Source: Butyricimonas faecalis (GTDB lineage Bacteria; Bacteroidota; Bacteroidia; Bacteroidales; Marinifilaceae). From it: a stretch of 64,000 bases of DNA. Shown piece after piece: positions 46,145 through 55,253 of this stretch. Each line of letters starts with the position of its first letter. The first letter of the stretch is position 1. A program made the translations under genes and the position numbers. The stretch spans positions 4,402,001-4,466,000 of the forward strand of contig NZ_CP032819.1 in the NCBI RefSeq assembly GCF_003991565.1, given 5' to 3'. Under the pieces are notes generated by a model, which searched no databases, was not told where the DNA came from, and saw only the letters and a program-made list of their open reading frames with translations.

Positions 46145-46593
46145 CTACGGTATTTTCTGTCCGCAAATACCCGTGCGCCGTCCGTCCCTGCCAGTTTACT
46201 TTGTTTGCCTTGCTTACCTGCTTTGCGTATATGACAATGTAAACAGAGTATCGTTAATCTGTGAGCATTGCAGCCGTCACAAACTCCCCATATCCCGTTT
46301 TCCTGCCGGGTTGATGACGGATGAAAATCCGTTGAATTGATGAATAGGGCATCTATAATGTTGATATTCATTGCTATAACAGCTCAACACATTCTCAACA
46401 AAGTACTAACCAAAAGAGAAAGGGCAAATGTTCCTGCTTGCAGTCCTCAACAGCTAATTTCTATTGTTGAGCTTTTGTTGAGAATATATATTACTCATTA
46501 TCATATACTTAATGCTTGTATTCAACAATTCATTAGAATAACGGTGTATCTTATGGCAGAAACGGTCGCACATGTTTCGTGTATGGGTACGTA
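46145..46593. other. Non-coding region with CTCAACA heptamer cluster
   Basis: About 450 bp without a supportable gene. Five copies of CTCAACA occur within 100 bp: 46383-46389, 46394-46400, 46446-46452 (plus) and 46465-46471, 46476-46482 (minus). ATTCTCAACAAA at 46391-46402 is repeated inverted at 46474-46485. This looks like an array of protein-binding sites, for example arm sites for the nearby integrase or an oriT/regulator region. Confidence 0.55.
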
Positions 46594-46968
46594 CTAACAG
46601 CAATACGCACCCCCGGATGATAGTAGGAACAGACATATTTTCTCTTTTTGCCGGTACATCCTCTTTAACAAGGCATTGCGCAGCCTTTCCGCACCGCATG
46701 AGGCGATACGGAATGCGAGTGCGACAACCATTTCAAAACTGTAAACGTCCAGCCCGTAACCGTTCTCCAAACGCAGATAACGTTTTGTGTCGTACTCTTT
46801 CAGAACTCCGTTCTTGTAAACGGCTCTGATTCCTGCATGGACTGTAGGGGCGGTTACCCCGAACAGCCCGACAAGTTCCGGCTCGGACATCCACACGTTG
46901 GCTGTATCAGTCGGCATGATGATATTACCGTGTTCGTCCATCGTGATAATATTCCTTTCTTCTTTCAT
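46594..46968 (-). CDS. Small DNA-binding-type protein of mobile elements
   Basis: 124 residues. Proteins with this composition ('TANVWMSEPELVGLFGVTAPTVHAGIRAVYK', shown in part as the HTH region, and 'ENGYGLDVYSFEMVVALAFRI') accompany tyrosine integrases in many Bacteroidota elements; they resemble the N-terminal part of RhuM-like proteins. A helix-turn-helix around residues 27-55 is likely. It is 18 bp downstream of the integrase gene on the same strand, so it is probably co-transcribed. Exact function unknown. Confidence 0.7.
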   Translation of the reverse strand: MKEERNIITMDEHGNIIMPTDTANVWMSEPELVGLFGVTAPTVHAGIRAVYKNGVLKEYDTKRYLRLENGYGLDVYSFEMVVALAFRIASCGAERLRNALLKRMYRQKEKICLFLLSSGGAYCC

Positions 46969-46986
46969 CGGTATTCACTTTTAAGG

Positions 46987-48222
46987 TTACTGAATGGCAC
47001 GGCAGATGTTCTTCTCCATGTCCTCCAGCTTGTGCGACAAGGCTTCCATGTCCCGGCTTATCTTTTGAGCGGTGATTTTGGCGTATATCTGCGTGGTCTT
47101 GATGTTCATGTGCCCCAACAGTCGGCTCACGGTCTCAATCGGCACACCATTGGATAAAAGCATGGTCGTTGCGTTCGTGTGCCTTGCGACATGATAGGTC
47201 AAGCGCACCTTGAAACCGCACTGCCTGCCTATCTCTTTCAGTATCTTGTTGCAGGTGGTATTGCTCGGCATGGGGAAAACATGACCGTCCCGTGTCATTC
47301 CCTTGTACTTCTCTATTATCCTTTGCGGAACATCCAACAGACGGATGTTCGATTCCGTGTTCGTCTTCTTTCTTCGGGTGATAATCCACAGATTGCCGTC
47401 GAAGAAGGTTTGCAGACGGTCGGCGGTGAAATTCTTCACATCGGAATACGCCAGCCCCGTGAACACCGAAAAGACGAACAAGTCCCGTACGAGTTCATGC
47501 TGTCCGTTCTTCATCGGCATATCTATAAGCGTCTGTATCTCCGCTTGGGTAAGGTAGCCCCTATCCACGCTTTCCGGGGAGTTGATATATCCGGCAAAGG
47601 GATTGAACGGCAGCCGTCCGTCGTTTCTCGCTATCGAGATGATGTGTTTCAGTACAATCATGTAGCCCCACACGGTATTGGTGCGGCACTTCTTCTCCGT
47701 CCGCAGGAAATACTCGAAGTCGTTGATGAAAGAGAGGTTCAACTCCTTGAGGGGAATATCCTCACGCTTGTAGGTATGGGGCAGGAACTCCCGGATGTGC
47801 TTGCAGACGGTCAGATAACGGGTGAATGTCCCCTGCGCTCGGCTGTGCCCGACTTTCTTGGCGAACTCGGCGTTGTGCTGCTCGAATAGTTTCAGCAAGG
47901 TTTCCTGCTTGACACCGATACCGAGATAGGTGTCTTTGAGCTTGGCGGCTGTAACATACCCGTCCGTCTGCATAAGCTCCTGATAGCGGCGGTTCACGTC
48001 CACACGGATTTTATCGACGGTATGGTTGATTCGCTGCGCCTCGATGCTCTTGCCCGAAGCACGGCTGTTTTTCACGTCCCACAGGCGTGGGGGAACGTCC
48101 AGCTTGCAGCTGAACTGTTTAATCTCGCCGTCCACGGTAAGACGGCACATCAGGGGCAGGTTGCCGTTGGGTTTGGCACTGCCTTTCTTCACGTAGAATA
48201 AGACTTTGAATGTACTTCGCAT
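46987..48222 (-). CDS. Tyrosine recombinase/integrase (IntDOT-like)
   Basis: 411 residues. An N-terminal arm-type domain ('STFKVLFYVKKGSAKPNGNL'), a SAM-like core-binding domain ('RAQGTFTRYLTVCKHIREFL') and the catalytic domain. Catalytic residues visible are H344-x-x-R347 ('YHVARHTNATT'), His in 'RLLGHMNIKTTQIY' and the nucleophile Tyr in the same stretch. At the first Arg site the sequence is 'FTGLAYSDV' with Ala, as in Bacteroidota ICE integrases of the IntDOT kind, which lack canonical Arg I. GC-rich compared with the flanking loci. A TAATTTTG -7-like box lies upstream (48244-48251, minus). Confidence 0.94.
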   Translation of the reverse strand: MRSTFKVLFYVKKGSAKPNGNLPLMCRLTVDGEIKQFSCKLDVPPRLWDVKNSRASGKSIEAQRINHTVDKIRVDVNRRYQELMQTDGYVTAAKLKDTYLGIGVKQETLLKLFEQHNAEFAKKVGHSRAQGTFTRYLTVCKHIREFLPHTYKREDIPLKELNLSFINDFEYFLRTEKKCRTNTVWGYMIVLKHIISIARNDGRLPFNPFAGYINSPESVDRGYLTQAEIQTLIDMPMKNGQHELVRDLFVFSVFTGLAYSDVKNFTADRLQTFFDGNLWIITRRKKTNTESNIRLLDVPQRIIEKYKGMTRDGHVFPMPSNTTCNKILKEIGRQCGFKVRLTYHVARHTNATTMLLSNGVPIETVSRLLGHMNIKTTQIYAKITAQKISRDMEALSHKLEDMEKNICRAIQ

Positions 48223-48415
48223 AACTCACCCTTTTTTTGGTTACAAAATTAAATTACAGTGAGTTACCGACAGATAAGCAAATCTGCGCAAATCGCAGAA
48301 ATAGAAGCGTTTAACTAAAAATTTTCATCCGTTACGGCAGTAATGGGGTGGTAACTGAACTCCTGCCGCATTTGGCTTTAAAGTGGCTTTCAGTTGCTTC
48401 CTTACCACATAAAAA

Positions 48416-48459
48416 CGAAGCGTAACGGACACTGTTTCAGTGCTATTCGCTACGCTTCG
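48416..48459. repeat. Imperfect palindrome near element right end
   Basis: CGAAGCGTA (48416-48424) pairs with TACGCTTCG (48451-48459), with an inner CACTG-TTT-CAGTG hairpin (48430-48442). It could be an element-end structure or a terminator-like hairpin. Confidence 0.65.
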
Positions 48460-48605
48460 CTCAAATTTGTATTCTCGCTATGTGTTTATTTTAAAAATGC
48501 AGGTTTCATGCAAAAGGAGGGTTGCTTGGATTAAAATTATAGATGGATAAATAAAATGAAGCAAAAGTTATGGGAATGAAAAAAAGTATTCATATATTTG
48601 CCCTA

Positions 48606-48793
48606 ATGGAAATAATGGGTAGGAGAGCCTACCTTGGATATATTGTGAAAATTGTTACATCTTGAGCCTGAAATCGCCAAATTTGATGCACACAAGATGG
48701 ACATATGTTCACGCTGGCAAGCGTGGATTGTTGTCTATTGTGTGCAGGTGTTTGGCGATACCGAGGTTCAAATAGCACGATCCTCGCTTTTTT
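48606..48793 (+). ncRNA. Candidate structured RNA (6S-like or attenuator leader)
   Basis: An exact -7 box TATATTTG is at 48593-48600, so a transcript could begin near 48606. It would contain a small hairpin (GGTAGG-AGAG-CCTACC, 48618-48633), then a long arm: TTGAGCCT/AGGTTCAA (48662-48669 with 48764-48771, one G-U), ATCGCCAAA/TTTGGCGAT (48673-48681 with 48751-48759), TGCACACAA/TTGTGTGCA (48687-48695 with 48738-48746), a large 14 x 12 nt bubble, and a terminal CACGCT-GGCA-AGCGTG stem (48710-48725). An alternative terminator CGAGG/CCTCG (48762-48766 with 48782-48786) followed by TTTTTT ends it. The shape recalls 6S RNA; the overlap of the two pairings also fits a switch. No homologue search was possible. 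Confidence 0.5.
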
Positions 48794-49064
48794 ATTGTGT
48801 AATTTTTGCTTTTGGGGATTGGAGTAAAACTAAAATCAAGGTTATGAATAAATCACCAGGGTAAAGAATTAACGAGACTTCTCTAACCATATTCACAAGG
48901 TGAAATTTGGAATACTTTTATACCTGTTTCTAAACGATGTTTTCTTGTCTTTTTGTCCGGTATAGTTTTATGGCTGAGGCGTATGATTAAATAGAATACT
49001 CGTGTGAAAAGATTGAAAGTCAATAGAAACTAAGGTGGCATTCTATACAAAAAAGAGAGCCCAA

Positions 49065-49088
49065 CGCCTAGGAAACCTTGGAACTCTC
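49065..49088 (+). promoter_or_regulatory. Leader hairpin upstream of SusC (locus D)
   Basis: GAGAG (49065-49069) pairs with CTCTC (49084-49088) with inner CCAA/TTGG pairing. It is 40 bp before the SusC ATG, in the same place as hairpins in loci B and C. Confidence 0.45.
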
Positions 49089-49128
49089 CTAAAACAAAAT
49101 GTTTTATTAAATTATGTAGCACAAATTT

Positions 49129-52100
49129 ATGGAAAAAAAGCGAAACTGCGCTTGGTCATGCTATTGGATAGCATGGCGCAAAATGTTAATGTTTACGAAA
49201 TTATTGGGAATCTTGTTGTTTGTTGTGTGTATGTTTTTGCCTGCCAGAGGAATAGCTCAGGAAAGAGTAGTATCTGAGAAAGAAAAATCCAAGGTTATCC
49301 AAGGGTGGGTGTATGATAAAAATAAGCAAGTATTACCCGGTGTTTCGGTAAAAATAGCAGGGACATCAATCGGAACTTCCACGAATGTGAAAGGGTGGTT
49401 TCGGATAACACTGCCCATACAACGGGGTTCCCTGGAATTTTCTTTTATAGGTTTAAAAAAGCAACTTATAAATTTTACGGAGAAGACGGATACGTTGCAA
49501 ATTGTATTGGAGGAAGATTTGATGGAGTTGGAGGAAGTGACGGTGTCCACGGGATATTATAAAGTGGATAAGCGTCATTTGACAAGTTCCGTGACCACGT
49601 TGAAGATGGATGATATCATGCAACCGGGAGTCGGGACGTTGGATCAAATGCTGGAGGGAAGGATTCCGGGAATGATTTTTATGCAGAATAGCGGACAAGT
49701 GGGAGCTGCACCCAAGATTAAGATACGTGGAACAACAACGTTGTTGGGAAGTACAGCTCCCTTGTGGGTGTTGGATGGGGTGATTTTGACTGATCCTGTG
49801 AATGTTGATCCTGCAAGTATCAATGACTTGGATTTCGTGAACTTGTTAGGGAATGCCATTTCCGGTTTGAATCCCGAGGATATCGAAAAGTTGGACGTGT
49901 TGAAAGATGCTTCGGCTACTGCCATTTACGGACCTAAAGCTTCTAACGGTGTTATCGTGATTACCACGAAAAAGGGAAAAGTCGGGGCGCCAACCGTTTC
50001 TTATTCATTATCGGGAACCTATCGCCAACGTCCTCGTTACACGGATCGTTCTGTTGATGTGATGAATTCGCAGGAACGAATTGATTTTTCCAAGGAAGTT
50101 GTGCGCAAAAAGCAACTTGTGCCGAATTTGACGAGCTACGTGGGGTATGAGGCTGCCTATAATGATTATGTGAATGGGGTGATATCTCCGGATGAATTTA
50201 TTCGGAAGGTGAAGTATATGGAAACGGTGAATACCGATTGGTTGGGTTTGTTAATGCAAGACACCTATTCTCACGCGCATACGTTGAGTGTTTCCGGGGG
50301 ATCGGAAAATGTTCGTTATTATACATCGTTGGGGTATTCGGCTGAGAATGGAAATTTGAAAGGAGAAGAGAATAATCGTTACAGCGCGATGGCTAAGGTC
50401 GATATCAATTACAATAAGTTTATTCTGTCATTTAATTTAAACGGGAATGTACAGAAAAGGCAGTATACTCCTCAGGAAGTCGGGTTGATGTCGTATGCAT
50501 TGAATACGGCTCGTAGCGTGGGGGCATATAACGAGGATGGTAGTTTGATGTTTTATCAGAGGGATAATAATTTGGATCACATGTATTCCAAGCCGTTCAG
50601 TATTATTAATGAAAGGAAGAATACGGATGATGATGTGCAAACCAATGCGATTAGTGCGAGTGCGAATGTTGAGTATCGATTGATTCCTAGTTTGAAGGTC
50701 GGGATGCAATTTTCTTACGGGGTATCTAATTTTGAAGAGAAAGTTTACTTTGGAGAGAAAAGTTGGTATGCGGCAAATTTGAAGAGAGAGTATGCTCCCG
50801 GGACTGCTAATTTCGGGTATATAGCAGCTAATTCGGGAATGCCTGTCGGGGGTGAATTGCGATTGAATAATACTAAAAATGAGAATTATAGTATTCGGGC
50901 GAATTTGGCCTTCAATAAATTTTTGGATAAAGAAAACAGCCATCAGTTTCAGGCGTCTGTTATCGGTGAGTTGAGTTCTACGCTTTACACCGGTTTTGCC
51001 ATTACCAAACGAGGGTACATTCCGGAGCGGGGAATGCTTTTTGATGATGTTAATTTGTCGGATTCGTGGGGATACGTGTCATATCCTGATTATGACAATT
51101 GGTTAAAAACTAATTCTGCTGCCAAGGGGATTTTGACTCATAATTTGACTCGTCAGGTGGGATTGGTCGGAACGTTGTTTTATGCTTATAAAGATGCGTA
51201 TATTTTTAATGCTAATATGCGTATCGACGGAAGTAATAAATTCGGGGATGCTAGTAATGAAAAATTAAACCCGATATGGTCCGTTTCCGGTCGGTGGAAT
51301 ATACACGAGAATCTGTTGTCGAATAAATGGTGGATCAATACTCTTGCGTTAAAAGCCTCGTTCGGTTACCAGGGGAATATGTCTGCCCAGGATTCTCCCA
51401 ACTTGATTGTACAGCGGAAGGGCACGCATTGGGCATTTAACGAATTATACTCTTCCATCAAGTATTACCCGAACCCGCATTTAAAATGGGAAAAGACGTC
51501 AACCTATAACATCGAGTTGGAATATTCGTTGTTTAATAACAAGCTAGTCGGGAATTTCAGTTATTATTACCGGCACACGACGGATGCGTTTATGTCAAAA
51601 ACGGTTTCGAGAATTAACGGTGTTAGCAGTTACACGGTAAATCAGGGGACGTTAAATAATCAAGGTTTTGAATTTGATATTAATTATACCCCCATCGAGA
51701 ATCTTGGTGCGGGAGGGGAGAAACGCGGTTTTGTGTGGCGTATAAACCCGAATTTCGGTTCCGTGTTCAATCAATTGGTGGATAAAGTGAAAGGTAAAGA
51801 CAAGGTTTTACAGGATGAAATCAGGTACGGGGATTATCTGGATGGCCGGGTGCAAGTGTCGGGACGTCCCGTGAACACGTTTTATTCCTATAAGTTTACA
51901 GGCTTGGATCCCAAGGACGGTCGTCCTACTTTTTACGGGACGGATGCCGACGAGATTGTCGGAAAGGATAAAAATGGGAATGACCTGACTCGTCAGAGAG
52001 CGTATGAGTTGATGACGTTGGGAGAGGTGTGTATGGAAGTCATGGAGCATTCCGGTTGTAGGGAACCTTTTTTGCAGGGAAGTATCAGTAATTATTTGGG

Positions 52101-52623
52101 CTGGAGAAATTGGGGTTTATCTTTTAATTTAGCCTATAGTGTGGGATCGAAGATTCGTCTGTTGCAAATGTATGGAAGCAATAATTCAGCCGTTTTACCT
52201 CCGGTGACAAATATGCGAGGTGAATTCGTGAATCGTTGGCAACGTCCCGGAGATGAGGAATATACGAATGTTCCCGGTTTGTTGGATGCTAAAAGTTACA
52301 ACAGGACTAAAACTCCCTGGTGGAATGATAAACCGTATGAATTTGCCGGAACGATTTGGAATATGTACGACAATTCCAATCTACGTGTTGCTTCGGGAGA
52401 TTATTTGAAATTGACGAGTTTGTCGTTACGTTATGTCGTTCCGGAGAGGATTTGCCATAAAATGTATATGAAATCGGCCTATTTGAATGTGAGTGGAACA
52501 AATCTATTTACCATTTGCAGTAAAAAATTGAAAGGGCAGGATCCCTCTCAATCCGGTTCTTCCGAGTTGATAAACATATCCGTTCGCCCGACTTATAGCC
52601 TTAGCTTGAATGTAACATTTTAA
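49129..52623 (+). CDS. SusC/RagA-family TonB-dependent channel without STN domain (locus D)
   Basis: 1164 residues. The signal region (MEKKRNC...WRKMLMFTKLLGILLF) is very similar to that of the locus C SusC, but the STN domain is absent: after 'GIAQERVVSEKEKSK' the protein goes straight into the beta-sandwich ('GWVYDKNKQVLPGVSVKIAG'). The plug ('LDVLKDASATAIYGPKASNG') and barrel up to the terminal Phe are intact. Loss of STN matches the absence of a neighbouring sigma/FecR pair. So it should be a pure transporter, not a signal transducer. SusD starts 3-12 bp after the stop. Confidence 0.95.
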   Translation: MEKKRNCAWSCYWIAWRKMLMFTKLLGILLFVVCMFLPARGIAQERVVSEKEKSKVIQGWVYDKNKQVLPGVSVKIAGTSIGTSTNVKGWFRITLPIQRGSLEFSFIGLKKQLINFTEKTDTLQIVLEEDLMELEEVTVSTGYYKVDKRHLTSSVTTLKMDDIMQPGVGTLDQMLEGRIPGMIFMQNSGQVGAAPKIKIRGTTTLLGSTAPLWVLDGVILTDPVNVDPASINDLDFVNLLGNAISGLNPEDIEKLDVLKDASATAIYGPKASNGVIVITTKKGKVGAPTVSYSLSGTYRQRPRYTDRSVDVMNSQERIDFSKEVVRKKQLVPNLTSYVGYEAAYNDYVNGVISPDEFIRKVKYMETVNTDWLGLLMQDTYSHAHTLSVSGGSENVRYYTSLGYSAENGNLKGEENNRYSAMAKVDINYNKFILSFNLNGNVQKRQYTPQEVGLMSYALNTARSVGAYNEDGSLMFYQRDNNLDHMYSKPFSIINERKNTDDDVQTNAISASANVEYRLIPSLKVGMQFSYGVSNFEEKVYFGEKSWYAANLKREYAPGTANFGYIAANSGMPVGGELRLNNTKNENYSIRANLAFNKFLDKENSHQFQASVIGELSSTLYTGFAITKRGYIPERGMLFDDVNLSDSWGYVSYPDYDNWLKTNSAAKGILTHNLTRQVGLVGTLFYAYKDAYIFNANMRIDGSNKFGDASNEKLNPIWSVSGRWNIHENLLSNKWWINTLALKASFGYQGNMSAQDSPNLIVQRKGTHWAFNELYSSIKYYPNPHLKWEKTSTYNIELEYSLFNNKLVGNFSYYYRHTTDAFMSKTVSRINGVSSYTVNQGTLNNQGFEFDINYTPIENLGAGGEKRGFVWRINPNFGSVFNQLVDKVKGKDKVLQDEIRYGDYLDGRVQVSGRPVNTFYSYKFTGLDPKDGRPTFYGTDADEIVGKDKNGNDLTRQRAYELMTLGEVCMEVMEHSGCREPFLQGSISNYLGWRNWGLSFNLAYSVGSKIRLLQMYGSNNSAVLPPVTNMRGEFVNRWQRPGDEEYTNVPGLLDAKSYNRTKTPWWNDKPYEFAGTIWNMYDNSNLRVASGDYLKLTSLSLRYVVPERICHKMYMKSAYLNVSGTNLFTICSKKLKGQDPSQSGSSELINISVRPTYSLSLNVTF

Positions 52624-52635
52624 TGCGTGAAAAAG

Positions 52636-54150
52636 ATGAGAAAATATGTAATCTTAATACTTTGTGGGTTATTGTTTAACTCGTGCGGAAAATTCTTGGA
52701 AGAGTTTTCACAGGATTTGGCGTATGCGGAGAGTTGTACCGATTTGGACGAGATTCTTATCGGGAATGGGTACATGGATCAGCCGACGTTTGCTACAGAG
52801 GCCAGTATTTATGGAAATGGCTACTATCCTTATATTCATGTGATGGATGACGATGTGGTGATGACAATATTTAAAAAAGATGGCACTAGAGATGTGATTA
52901 ACAATTTGGTTTCTTTCAAGAATTTCTATGACTGGTCTGACCAATTGACGATAAACCCGAAGACAGAGGAGGAGTGGGAAGATCGGGATTGGGAGAAAAT
53001 GTATAGTCATATTGCTTACCTGAATGTCATCATCGCTCACGTGAAAAAATTTACAAACGATTCTGTTGAGATTCGAAATAGAATTGAAGGGGAGGCTCGT
53101 TTCTTAAGAGGGGCTTATTACTACCTGCTGGTCAATCTTTATGCGAATCCTTACGTGAAAGAGACGGCGTCCACGGATATGGGAGTTCCTTTAAATCTTA
53201 CCGAGGATATTGTGGATGAATATTATAAACGTAATTCCATGGAAGAGTGTTATCGGGTGATCGTGGAAGATCTGAAAGCTGCCGCGGAGAAATTGAAGGG
53301 GGTAACCCAACCGACCATCTATCGGGTGAATGAGCTTGCCGCTCGTGTCTTGTTAAGCAGGGTGTACCTGTATATGGGAGAGTGGCAATTGGCGTTGGAT
53401 GAATGCCAGAAAGCATTGGCGTTGGAAGGTGTAGAGTTGATGGATTTGAATTCGTTTCCGGGAAGAGAGGGAAACCGGAATATGCTAGATGTACAAAATC
53501 CGGAAATTGTATTTACTCAAGGGTATAATGCAACTACTTTATTTTACAAGGATATTAGCTATTTTATGATATGTTCTTTCGCTTGTTCGGAAGAGTTGAT
53601 TTCTTTATATAACCAATGGGATGATCAGGGAGTCAAGGATTTGAGATTGAATGCCTTTTTTGAACTTCATGGAGATGAGCAGTACAAGGTGGCTAAAGTG
53701 GTAGAGAAAGTCTACGATTGTTTTGTGATTCGGAGCGCGGAATTATATTTGAACAAGGCGGAAGCTGAAGCCATGTTGGATAAAGCGGATGCCAAGCAGA
53801 CGATTAAAACGCTATTGTACAATCGCTTTGAAGGAGAAATCCCCCCTGTAGATGGATTGAGTGGGAAGGATTTAGTCTCGTTTATCCGGGATGAACGACG
53901 TCGGGAACTTTGTTTCGAGGCTCACCGTTGGTTTGATTTGCGTCGGTACGCTGTTTCTCCGAAATACCCGGAGAAAAAATCCATAAGACATGAGACTTAT
54001 GATAAAAATGGAGTCTTGGAAGGGGATTACGTGTTGAAACCGTATGGTGAAGATCCGGCGTGGGTGTTACCGATTCCCGGTTACGAGATCGTGTACAATC
54101 AAGGTAATTTGGTGGATAATCCCCAGCGGGTGGAAAGAGAATTGGAGTAA
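52636..54150 (+). CDS. SusD/RagB-family lipoprotein (locus D)
   Basis: About 504 residues from ATG 52636; a GTG at 52627 would add three residues. Lipobox 'LLFNSCGKFLEE'. SusD signatures: 'IEGEARFLRGAYYYLLVNLY', 'AARVLLSRVYLYMGEWQLAL', 'RDERRRELCFEAHRWFDLRRYA' and the closing 'LPIPGYEIVYNQGNLVDNPQ'. Same branch as the locus C SusD. Surface ligand capture together with the upstream SusC. Confidence 0.95.
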   Translation: MRKYVILILCGLLFNSCGKFLEEFSQDLAYAESCTDLDEILIGNGYMDQPTFATEASIYGNGYYPYIHVMDDDVVMTIFKKDGTRDVINNLVSFKNFYDWSDQLTINPKTEEEWEDRDWEKMYSHIAYLNVIIAHVKKFTNDSVEIRNRIEGEARFLRGAYYYLLVNLYANPYVKETASTDMGVPLNLTEDIVDEYYKRNSMEECYRVIVEDLKAAAEKLKGVTQPTIYRVNELAARVLLSRVYLYMGEWQLALDECQKALALEGVELMDLNSFPGREGNRNMLDVQNPEIVFTQGYNATTLFYKDISYFMICSFACSEELISLYNQWDDQGVKDLRLNAFFELHGDEQYKVAKVVEKVYDCFVIRSAELYLNKAEAEAMLDKADAKQTIKTLLYNRFEGEIPPVDGLSGKDLVSFIRDERRRELCFEAHRWFDLRRYAVSPKYPEKKSIRHETYDKNGVLEGDYVLKPYGEDPAWVLPIPGYEIVYNQGNLVDNPQRVERELE

Positions 54151-54172
54151 CGGATAATAAAAAATAAGTTAT

Positions 54173-55228
54173 ATGTGGAAAAGTTATTTATTATATAGTG
54201 TATGCGTCTTTATGTTATTGATTTCTTGTAATGAAGAAGATATTAAACTGGATGCAAGTACTGTTGTTGACTGGTTTGCCGTGCCGGATAGACCGGGAGA
54301 ATTAGGACATTTACTTCATAAAATATATGAAGAGACAGGGGTTTCCGTGTTCGTTAACGACACGTTGGGGTACGTGGAAGATGGTGTTGATGCTAACGGA
54401 GATCCGGTCAGATTTTATGAGACCGTAAGTGAAAGATACCTTATTTACAGTTCCGTGTCAAAAGATATTCGTTTCGTTTTATCGAAAGATACGGTTGCCA
54501 TGTTGAAGGCTGCTTCTGCGATCGAGAAATGGGTGGTCCCGAATTTGCCTCCTTCGGGTAAATATAGGATGAAATCTTTATTGTTGGTTGATAGCTTGTT
54601 GACGGCAGATTATGGCGGTGATACGATAAGAGAGGGGGGAAAAACGGCATGGGTTTTTGAGGAATCAATAGAAACAACTCCCGTGGGTAAACTGGCAGAT
54701 ATAAAGAATATGAATGAATCCACGTTGAAGTTTTGGGCCGGAATGGTGCTGAGTGCTAAAGTATATACTTGGTTAGACAGTCATTGTTCTGATTCCCTAA
54801 AAGTCTTTTATAAAATGACTAATTCGGATTTACCAACAAAAGCTAGAACTCTATACAATCTGCATGATTATAAATTTTATAGAATGATTGATACCGGAGA
54901 GGAGATTGATTTGAATTCGGATTGGTATTTCGGTGCAGAATTATGGGACCATTGGCGTATGGGATTTTTGGAATGGGGGGATACGGAATGGCGTGAAATT
55001 GATCCTAACAATAGTAACAGAGAGATAGTACATCGTAAAGCTTTGGAAAAAACTTGTGATGCGATGAATTATATTGCTGCTGTTTACGCTTTTTCGGACG
55101 AAGAGTTCAAGAATCTTTTTACAGGTGTGGAGTATAGCGAAAAATGTATTCAGAGACGTTTGTACATGAAAAAGTTAGTGGAGCTTTTTTGTGAAGCAAA
55201 CGGTACTACGTATCAATCTTTTCGTTAG
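54173..55228 (+). CDS. Unknown SusD-linked lipoprotein (locus D)
   Basis: 351 residues with lipobox 'MLLISCNEEDI'. No family recognised. The segment 'LLHKIYEETGVSVFVND' corresponds in position to 'IQEILDQYGVMLVYKG' of the locus C protein at 33969, and both are followed by a mostly helical, aromatic-rich region; distant homology is likely. No HExxH, no Cys cluster. It is followed by a strong terminator. A surface accessory role is inferred from position only. Confidence 0.6.
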   Translation: MWKSYLLYSVCVFMLLISCNEEDIKLDASTVVDWFAVPDRPGELGHLLHKIYEETGVSVFVNDTLGYVEDGVDANGDPVRFYETVSERYLIYSSVSKDIRFVLSKDTVAMLKAASAIEKWVVPNLPPSGKYRMKSLLLVDSLLTADYGGDTIREGGKTAWVFEESIETTPVGKLADIKNMNESTLKFWAGMVLSAKVYTWLDSHCSDSLKVFYKMTNSDLPTKARTLYNLHDYKFYRMIDTGEEIDLNSDWYFGAELWDHWRMGFLEWGDTEWREIDPNNSNREIVHRKALEKTCDAMNYIAAVYAFSDEEFKNLFTGVEYSEKCIQRRLYMKKLVELFCEANGTTYQSFR

Positions 55229-55253
55229 AAAGGAATTAGAATGTTAGAATGAA

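Larger units (their letters stand above)
42467..48495. mobile_element. Remnant of an integrative mobilisable element (approximate limits)
   Basis: A continuous minus-strand gene set (AlkD-like, AlkA-like, SMR, Crp/Fnr, truncated MobV relaxase, small regulator, IntDOT-like integrase) interrupts the SusCD loci. The integrase and relaxase remnant are more GC-rich with CTG/CAG/GCC codons than their neighbours. The limits use an 11-bp match TTTATTTTAAA at 42467-42477 and 48485-48495; this is short and AT-rich, so the exact ends are uncertain. Loss of the relaxase N-terminus suggests it no longer mobilises on its own. Confidence 0.6.
48223..49128. other. Intergenic region between integrase and locus D SusC
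   Basis: 906 bp with no credible protein gene. It contains the integrase promoter region, a hairpin (48416-48459), the possible right element edge, the structured RNA candidate (48606-48793) and a leader hairpin before SusC (49065-49088). No sigma or FecR gene is found here, unlike loci B and C. Confidence 0.65.

Noticed and set aside
45994..46371. 125-residue frame upstream of the relaxase remnant
   Set aside because: It reads through the inverted repeat and the relaxase codons in another frame; the relaxase frame has clear family similarity, this one does not.
42467..48495. 11-bp TTTATTTTAAA as proven attachment sites
   Set aside because: The match is short, AT-rich and could occur by chance; used only as a rough guide to the element limits.
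48652..48864. Possible 70-residue protein
   Set aside because: It lies across the inverted arms of the structured RNA candidate and its terminator, has no recognisable features and no promoter at a fitting distance.
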